This document shows, piece after piece, positions 58,969 through 64,000 of a DNA stretch of 64,000 bases. Each line of letters begins with the position of its first letter. The stretch's first letter is position 1. The DNA is from Tessaracoccus aquimaris (GTDB taxonomy: Bacteria > Actinomycetota > Actinomycetes > Propionibacteriales > Propionibacteriaceae), in assembly GCF_001997345.1 (NCBI RefSeq), contig NZ_CP019606.1, positions 930,001 to 994,000 on the forward strand. Direction: 5' to 3'. Both the position numbers and the translations under genes were made by a program. The notes below the pieces were generated by a model, which was given only the letters and a program-made list of their open reading frames with translations, searched no databases and was not told the DNA's origin.

Positions 58969-60213
58969 TCAGGCGGTTCGGGAGTCAACCAGGTCGCGCA
59001 TCCGCCTCACGGGGGAGAGGATCACCGCGAGCGATGACAGGGCCATCACCGACGCGCCGATGACCCCGGCAAGCCACAGGCCCGCGAGGTCGACGGTGAG
59101 TCCAGCCACCAGAGCACCCACCGACAGCGCTCCCCAGGAGAGCAGTCGGTAGGCGGCGTTGACCCTCCCTCGGATGGCCTCGTCGACCGCCAGTTGGCGG
59201 ACGGTCACGGCCTGTGAGTTGGCGACCCCGACGCCCAGCCCGGAGGCGAGGAAGGCGACCGCCAGGATGACCAGCGAGGCGAGGGTCGTGTCGCGGGCGG
59301 CCAACATGCCGAGCAGTGGCGCGGTGTTCCCGACGATCAGGGCCCCGATCAGCGACGGTCCGTAGCCGAACCTGGCGGTGAGGCGCGCACTGAACGCGGC
59401 CCCGATGAAGGCACCGACGCCGCCCGCCATCAGCACCAGGCCGAGCGCGATTGGCCCGTCGGGCCGTGAGGTGAGGATCGCCACCGTGAGCGCGAGCATG
59501 AACACCTCGTTGCCCAGGTTCCATGTCGTCGCCTCGACGGCGAGGCCGCGCACCGAACGGTTTCGCCACAGCGCGGCCAACCCCTGACCCGCCTGCGTGA
59601 CGGCGTTTGCCTCGGGGTGCTCCGGGGCGGGTTCGGCAGTCCGCACCCGCCAGAGCAGGAGTGCGGACGTGACGCTGGCGACCCCGTTGATCAGCAGCGC
59701 AATGGGAGCCGTCACAGCCTGAACCAGCGCGCCGCCCAAGCCGCTGCCTCCGATGTCGATGGCCGACTCGGTCGCCGTCACCCGCGCGTTGGCATCCGGC
59801 AACTGCTCGGCCGTCACGACGTGCGGCAGGAAGGAGAAGTCGGCGAGTGAGTGAAGCACGGCGAGCGAACCGAGCAGGAACGTGAACGCCACGAGCGTCG
59901 GGATGCCGAGCAGTCCGGCCATGGCCAGCACGGCCATCGAGATCACGAGAAGTGCGCTGACCAGTTCGGCGCCGATCATCATGCGCCGCCTGCGGTACCG
60001 GTCGACGACCACGCCCAGCCACAGCGTCAGGAGGAGATAGGGCAGATACATCGCGGCCCTGACCCAGGACATCTCCTGGGCGCTCGCCCCCAGTGTCACC
60101 AGGGCCAGGACGGGGAGGGCGAGGTCCCCGATCTCGGCGCCCAGGCCGGCGACCGCCCCGGCCCCCCACACCTTGCGGTAGTCGGGGCTCGACCAGGCGC
60201 TAACCGTCTTCAT
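58969..60213 (-). CDS. MFS transporter (efflux type)
   Basis: 414-aa major facilitator with about 12 spans in two halves. The loop 2-3 motif 'GVVVDRYRRRRMMIGAELVS' and 'YLPYLLLTLWLG' are typical of drug-export-type MFS proteins. The substrate is unknown. ATG 60213 faces the divergent CGNR regulator with 71 bases between, which contain a perfect inverted repeat (60249-60273), suggesting regulator-controlled expression. Confidence 0.87.
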   Translation of the reverse strand: MKTVSAWSSPDYRKVWGAGAVAGLGAEIGDLALPVLALVTLGASAQEMSWVRAAMYLPYLLLTLWLGVVVDRYRRRRMMIGAELVSALLVISMAVLAMAGLLGIPTLVAFTFLLGSLAVLHSLADFSFLPHVVTAEQLPDANARVTATESAIDIGGSGLGGALVQAVTAPIALLINGVASVTSALLLWRVRTAEPAPEHPEANAVTQAGQGLAALWRNRSVRGLAVEATTWNLGNEVFMLALTVAILTSRPDGPIALGLVLMAGGVGAFIGAAFSARLTARFGYGPSLIGALIVGNTAPLLGMLAARDTTLASLVILAVAFLASGLGVGVANSQAVTVRQLAVDEAIRGRVNAAYRLLSWGALSVGALVAGLTVDLAGLWLAGVIGASVMALSSLAVILSPVRRMRDLVDSRTA

Positions 60214-60248
60214 GCATTCGCAGGTTACGCCGACGGGTGGGGCATGGC

Positions 60249-60273
60249 AACCATCAACGCAAAATTGATGGTT
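60249..60273. promoter_or_regulatory. Inverted repeat between MFS exporter and CGNR regulator
   Basis: AACCATCAA (60249-60257) and TTGATGGTT (60265-60273) form a perfect 9-bp inverted repeat with a 7-base AT-rich spacer. The centre lies about 48 bases from the MFS start and 24 from the regulator start. It is the best candidate operator for joint control of both genes. Confidence 0.7.
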
Positions 60274-60284
60274 ACACTGGGTGG

Positions 60285-60839
60285 ATGGCAGATACGGTCG
60301 TTGCACCGCGGGCCCCCGGCGCGCTCGAGTTGGTGCGAGCCTTCGTGAACAGCCTCGACATCGAGGACGGCGTCGATTCGCTACTCGACGCCGACGGCTG
60401 GGGGCGCTGGTCCACGGAGGTCGGCTGTCAGGGCGCGGCCACGGACGCCGACCTCGCTCGGCTCCGGGAGTTGCGCGAGACGCTCCGGGTCGCTCTGCTC
60501 GCCAACCACGACCGCGCCCCGCTGCCGGAAGAGGCCAGGGTGGCGGTCGCCGACGCGATCGACTGGTCGGGTGCACGCACAACAGTCACGGAGGCGGGCC
60601 TTGCGCTCGAGCCGGTCGGAGGCGGGCCGAGGTGGCTGGCGGGCGCCGTGGCCGCAGCGGTCGCCGCCGCCCTTGGCGACGGCACCTGGTCGAGGCTCAA
60701 GGCCTGTCGCGACGACGCCTGCCACTGGGCCTTCTACGACCACTCCCGCTCCCGCACCGGGCAGTGGTGCTCGATGGAGATCTGCGGAAACCGGAACAAG
60801 CAACTCCGGTGGCGCGAGCGGCAGGTTGGCGGCAACTGA
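60285..60839 (+). CDS. CGNR zinc finger protein (putative stress regulator)
   Basis: 184 aa. The N-terminal ABATE-like helical region (residues 10-130) includes 'LELVRAFVNSLDIEDG' and 'RLRELRETLRVALL'. The C-terminal CGNR zinc finger reads 'CRDDACHWAFYDHSRSR', then 'WCSMEICGNRNKQ', giving four Cys ligands. CGNR proteins are thought to be ligand-responsive transcriptional regulators. ATG 60285 lies 12 bases from the inverted repeat. Divergent from an MFS exporter, a common regulator-pump arrangement. Confidence 0.88.
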   Translation: MADTVVAPRAPGALELVRAFVNSLDIEDGVDSLLDADGWGRWSTEVGCQGAATDADLARLRELRETLRVALLANHDRAPLPEEARVAVADAIDWSGARTTVTEAGLALEPVGGGPRWLAGAVAAAVAAALGDGTWSRLKACRDDACHWAFYDHSRSRTGQWCSMEICGNRNKQLRWRERQVGGN

Positions 60840-60872
60840 ACAGGAGCGCGGATCGGGCCTTGGCCGCAGCGG

Positions 60873-60946
60873 TGGGGCGTGCGGGGCTCGAACCCGCGAC
60901 GGGCGGATTATGAGTCCGCTGCTCTAACCGGCTGAGCTAACGCCCC
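60873..60946 (-). tRNA. tRNA with CAT anticodon (elongator Met, or Ile2)
   Basis: Read on the minus strand: acceptor GGGGCGT/ACGCCCC, TA linker, D arm GCTC...GAGC, anticodon stem GCGGA/TCCGC with loop CTCATAA, T arm GCGGG/CCCGC and discriminator A. CCA is not encoded. The CAT anticodon with this loop fits elongator tRNA-Met, or tRNA-Ile2 if C34 is modified to lysidine; the choice needs comparison with the other CAT tRNAs of the genome. Confidence 0.93.
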
Positions 60947-60994
60947 CAACCACGCCACGAGCATAGCGGCGCGGACCGGCTTCCCGGATCGGGC

Positions 60995-61969
60995 TTACAG
61001 CTTCGGATTCGGCGACGGATCGCCGGGGCCGGACTGGTCCCCGCTCGGCTGCAGCATCGACGGGGTCTCGGAGTATTTGCCGCCGTTGTCGCCCGACGAT
61101 GGGGACGAAGGGGTGCCGCCGCTGCCGCTCTGACTCGGGTCGGGCGAGCCGGACCCGCCCGACCCGGACGCGGGGGAGGGGATCGGCTGGGGCGCGTCGA
61201 CGAGGGGCTGGTTCTGGAAAAGCAGGATCGCCAGCAGCAGGGCGAGGGCGGCGATCAGCGCCATCAGCAGGAAGCTGACCAGCATCGTGACCCAGCCCGC
61301 GCGGTCCTTCTTGCCCGGCCAGGGGAGCGGCCACACGCGGGTGGTGCCGTGGCCCGTCTTGTCGATCCAGTGCAGCCGGTAGTCGGGTCCGGCAGGCTTG
61401 CTGAGCGGGGGAGTCGCCGTCAGGTCGATCGCGAGCAGGATCCGTCGCGCCTCCGTGACCGCCCGCCTGGAACCGTCGAACGCGAGCGCGACCCAAGGCG
61501 CCAACGGGGCCTTCGAGTCGAGTTGCGGGTCGTCGTCCTCGCTACGGAAGCGGCCGCCCATCCGGCCGTCCTCCTGGTCCTGCCCGCCCCGGGCGACCAC
61601 GGTGTCGATGTGCATGGCGTTGATCTCGCCGGAGAACCTGGCGCGCGCCGCGGCGTCCTGCGCGGCGCCCTCCGACAGGAGCAGCAGCATGGCGGAGTCT
61701 CCGCCGTCCTCGTGACCGACGAACGCCATGCCAGCGGGGGTCGCGGTGAGCCGCGCGTCGAGCCAGAAGTCGCCGACCTTGACGGGGTCCTCGTCGGTGA
61801 GGGGAAACTGCTCTGCCATGTCGACAGGGGGGACAGGTGCGGTGCTCGAGGTGGGGAGGTCGGCGCGCGTGACGGTCGGGGTGTCGTCAAACTCCCCGGC
61901 AGACGCGGCGCCCGCGGCCGCGTCGTCAGGCTGGTCGGGGCCCGTCCCGGGCCGATCCTCGGTGCTCAT
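60995..61969 (-). CDS. Hypothetical single-pass membrane protein
   Basis: 324 aa. Residues 1-60 are acidic and Pro/Ala-rich. A soluble region with 'DFWLDARLTATPAGMAFVGH' and 'GSRRAVTEARRILLAIDL' spans about 65-195. One transmembrane helix 'MLVSFLLMALIAALALLLAI' lies near 235. The tail is Ser/Gly/Pro-rich and low complexity. No known family is recognised. Starts at ATG 61969, divergent from the moxR-like operon. Confidence 0.65.
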   Translation of the reverse strand: MSTEDRPGTGPDQPDDAAAGAASAGEFDDTPTVTRADLPTSSTAPVPPVDMAEQFPLTDEDPVKVGDFWLDARLTATPAGMAFVGHEDGGDSAMLLLLSEGAAQDAAARARFSGEINAMHIDTVVARGGQDQEDGRMGGRFRSEDDDPQLDSKAPLAPWVALAFDGSRRAVTEARRILLAIDLTATPPLSKPAGPDYRLHWIDKTGHGTTRVWPLPWPGKKDRAGWVTMLVSFLLMALIAALALLLAILLFQNQPLVDAPQPIPSPASGSGGSGSPDPSQSGSGGTPSSPSSGDNGGKYSETPSMLQPSGDQSGPGDPSPNPKL

Positions 61970-62092
61970 CGTGAACCATCGAACCACATCACCCCAAGCA
62001 GGTGCGCAACATCCCGCGCGCCGTCGAACAGGTTGGATGGTCTGACGGGGGCGCTATCGTAGACGCGGATCACTATCCAGAAGGAGCCCCGC

Positions 62093-63157
62093 GTGAGCAC
62101 ACCGCCGACCGAACAAGCGCAGTTGCCGAGCAACGTCGCCGACGCGGCCAAGGTCCTCGGACAGGCCATCAGTCAGGTTCAGCGAGTCATCGTCGGGCAG
62201 GAGCACATGGTGCAACAGCTCATGGTGGCTCTGCTCGCGAAGGGCCACTGCCTGCTCGAGGGCGTCCCTGGCGTCGCGAAGACGCTTGCCGTTCGCTCGT
62301 TCGCGACCGTCGTCGGCGGCGACTTCGCCCGTATTCAGTTCACCCCCGACCTGGTGCCATCGGACATCGTCGGAACGCGCATCTACTCGGCCAACTCCGA
62401 GTCGTTCCAGATCGAACTCGGCCCCGTGTTCGTCAACTTCGTCCTTGCCGACGAGATCAACCGTGCGCCAGCGAAGGTCCAGTCGGCGATGCTCGAGTTG
62501 ATGGCGGAGAAGCAGGTCTCCATCGGCGGCAAGACCTACCCGGCGCCGAAGCCGTTCATCGTGATCGCGACGCAGAACCCCGTCGAGTCCGAGGGCGTCT
62601 ACCCGCTGCCCGAGGCGCAGCGCGACCGCTTCCTGATGAAGGTCGACGTTCCCTACCCCCGCGGCAACGAGGAACTCGAGATCCTGCGCCGCATGTCGGT
62701 GCGACCGCCGGAGGCAGAGCAGGTCCTCGACACCCAGTTGGTGCTGCACCTGCAGGACATGGCCTCCAACGTCTTCGTGCACAACCTGGTCGCCGAGTAC
62801 ATCGTGCGGCTCGTCCTCGCCAGCCGTGCGCCGAAGGACTTCAACATGCCCGACCTGGAGAACGTGATCCAGATCGGCTGCTCTCCGCGCGCCACCCTCG
62901 GTCTTGTCGCCGCTGCGCGTGCCCTCGCGCTGATCAACGGCCGCGACTACGTCCTGCCGACCGATGTGCAGGCCGTCGCGAGGGACGTGATGGCGCACCG
63001 CATCGTGCTCGGCTTCGACGCGATCGCAGACGATGTCAGCACCCTTGACGTGGTCGACCGGATCCTCGCCATGGTGCCGGCGCCCACGCCGGTCTGGAAC
63101 CAGGAGCAGCGTCAGGCCAGCCACGAGCAGCACGCGCACCAGCCCGGTCGCGCCTAG
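62093..63157 (+). CDS. MoxR family AAA+ ATPase
   Basis: 354 aa. Walker A 'LLEGVPGVAKTLAVRSF' (about residue 60), Walker B 'NFVLADEINRAPAKVQSAML', sensor I 'IVIATQNPVESEGVYPLPEA' and the lid with 'PRATLGLVAAARALALING'. MoxR ATPases act as chaperones that activate VWA/DUF58 partners, and a DUF58 gene follows six bases later. GTG 62093 is preceded by AAGGAG. Confidence 0.95.
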   Translation: MSTPPTEQAQLPSNVADAAKVLGQAISQVQRVIVGQEHMVQQLMVALLAKGHCLLEGVPGVAKTLAVRSFATVVGGDFARIQFTPDLVPSDIVGTRIYSANSESFQIELGPVFVNFVLADEINRAPAKVQSAMLELMAEKQVSIGGKTYPAPKPFIVIATQNPVESEGVYPLPEAQRDRFLMKVDVPYPRGNEELEILRRMSVRPPEAEQVLDTQLVLHLQDMASNVFVHNLVAEYIVRLVLASRAPKDFNMPDLENVIQIGCSPRATLGLVAAARALALINGRDYVLPTDVQAVARDVMAHRIVLGFDAIADDVSTLDVVDRILAMVPAPTPVWNQEQRQASHEQHAHQPGRA

Positions 63158-63163
63158 GAAGCT

Positions 63164-64000
63164 GTGGCCCAGCCGGAGTTCACCTTCAACGGCCCCCCTC
63201 CGCAGGGGCCGCCCATGCTCGCGCCCGACGATCGGCGCGGCGCCGCGATGTCGGTGCTGCGTCCGCCCACCGGCCCGACCATCCCGCTCAGCAAACTGGC
63301 GCCTGAGGCCGCTCTTCGCCGCCTCGAGTTGACCATCGTCCGGCGCCTCGAGGGGTTCCTGCACGGCGACCACCTCGGCCTGCTGCCGGGCCCTGGCTCC
63401 GACACCAACGACGCCCGCGTCTACCAGCCGGGCCAGGACGACGTCCGCAAGATGGACTGGGCGGTCACCGCCCGCACCACCGTCCCGCACGTGCGCGACA
63501 CCATGGCCGACCGCGAACTCGAGGTGTGGGCGCTGCTCGACGCCACCCCGTCGATGAACTGGGGCACCGACGGCATAACCAAGCGCGACCTCGGGATCGC
63601 CGCGATCGCCACCATCGGCTTCCTCAGCCAGAAGATGGGCGACCGGTTCGGCGGCATGGTGATGCTGCCCGACAAGGTCAAGCGCTTCCAGGCCCGTTCC
63701 GGTCGCACGGCCCTCTACGGCCTGCTGCGCAAGATGCTGACCGAGCCGATCGTGCCAGACCACGCCACCGGCGACCTGCAACTTGCCGACGGCATCGAGC
63801 AGTTGACCCGCGCGGAGCGCCGCCGAGGCATGCGTGTGGTCGTCTCCGACTTCCTCACCCCGGGCGACTCTGAACTCGACGTGAACGAGCCCCCGTCGTG
63901 GGAGCGCGCGCTGCGCCGCCTGGCCGTGCGGAACCAGGTGCTCGCCGTCGAGATCATCGACCGTCACGAGGTCGAGTTCCCCGACGTCGGCGAGATGCTG
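63164..64000 (+). CDS. DUF58 domain protein (3' truncated by window end)
   Basis: The frame is open from GTG 63164 to the last base, 279 codons. The DUF58 core is 'YQPGQDDVRKMDWAVTARTT' followed by 'HVRDTMADRELEVWALLDAT', the latter starting a VWA-like fold ('LLDATPSMNWG', a MIDAS-type D-x-T/S-x-S variant). It begins six bases after moxR, so the two form the usual MoxR-DUF58 pair, thought to link membrane or cell-envelope processes. Further operon members would lie beyond the window. Confidence 0.92.
   Translation, partial: MAQPEFTFNGPPPQGPPMLAPDDRRGAAMSVLRPPTGPTIPLSKLAPEAALRRLELTIVRRLEGFLHGDHLGLLPGPGSDTNDARVYQPGQDDVRKMDWAVTARTTVPHVRDTMADRELEVWALLDATPSMNWGTDGITKRDLGIAAIATIGFLSQKMGDRFGGMVMLPDKVKRFQARSGRTALYGLLRKMLTEPIVPDHATGDLQLADGIEQLTRAERRRGMRVVVSDFLTPGDSELDVNEPPSWERALRRLAVRNQVLAVEIIDRHEVEFPDVGEML

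Noticed and set aside
62054..63967. A 637-codon minus-strand frame opposite moxR and DUF58
   Set aside because: Shadow of the moxR-DUF58 genes, whose catalytic motifs are clear on the + strand.

Overview
This is a 64 kb, very GC-rich chromosomal segment with frequent GTG starts, ATGA/GTGA gene overlaps and typical actinobacterial families (DUF5709, a DUF3516-type helicase, a UPF0014 permease, a CGNR regulator, HrcA/DnaJ with a CIRCE site). Gene content and order suggest a member of the Propionibacteriales/Propionibacteriaceae, but this assignment is inference from gene order, not from a marker gene.

Layout. Bases 1-12784 hold an arabinan/arabinoside utilisation locus. It has an ABC importer without its own ATPase, an intracellular GH43, a DUF624-like membrane protein, a LacI regulator, then araD, araA, GH127, GH27 and GH51 behind a promoter that carries a perfect palindromic operator. 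Bases 12786-24034 are a conserved housekeeping run (hrcA-dnaJ-rsmE, phoH-ybeY-corC-era) with a queuosine-salvage pair (tgt and a precursor transporter) and an amino-acid permease inserted. Bases 24035-27369 hold a second sugar ABC importer. leuA (27611-29350) follows with a leucine leader peptide and attenuator. Then come a metallophosphoesterase, a DUF3516-type helicase, an IS30-family element beside a miniature derivative, uppS, recO and a complete zinc-uptake operon znuA-znuC-znuB-zur behind a Zur box. Bases 40027-50498 carry a GH36 alpha-galactosidase, dus, an alditol-oxidase-like gene, citrate synthase, dgt and dnaG.

From 50.5 kb the window becomes more accessory. Two clusters of dispersed intergenic repeats, in opposite orientation, flank a block with a divergent sigma factor, tRNA-Asn and the otsA/otsB trehalose genes. 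Then follow an ASCH-like protein, a DUF2975/Xre pair behind an inverted repeat, transaldolase, an orphan degenerate resolvase domain, an MFS exporter divergent from a CGNR regulator with a shared inverted repeat, a CAT-anticodon tRNA, and the start of a MoxR/DUF58 operon that runs off the end.

Seven coding frames are broken by an apparent one-base loss, nearly all in short C or G runs. One is in the essential gene dnaG. These are most simply consensus errors in the assembly, so the affected genes are annotated as intact genes with frame breaks. No prophage, CRISPR array or clear defence system was seen.
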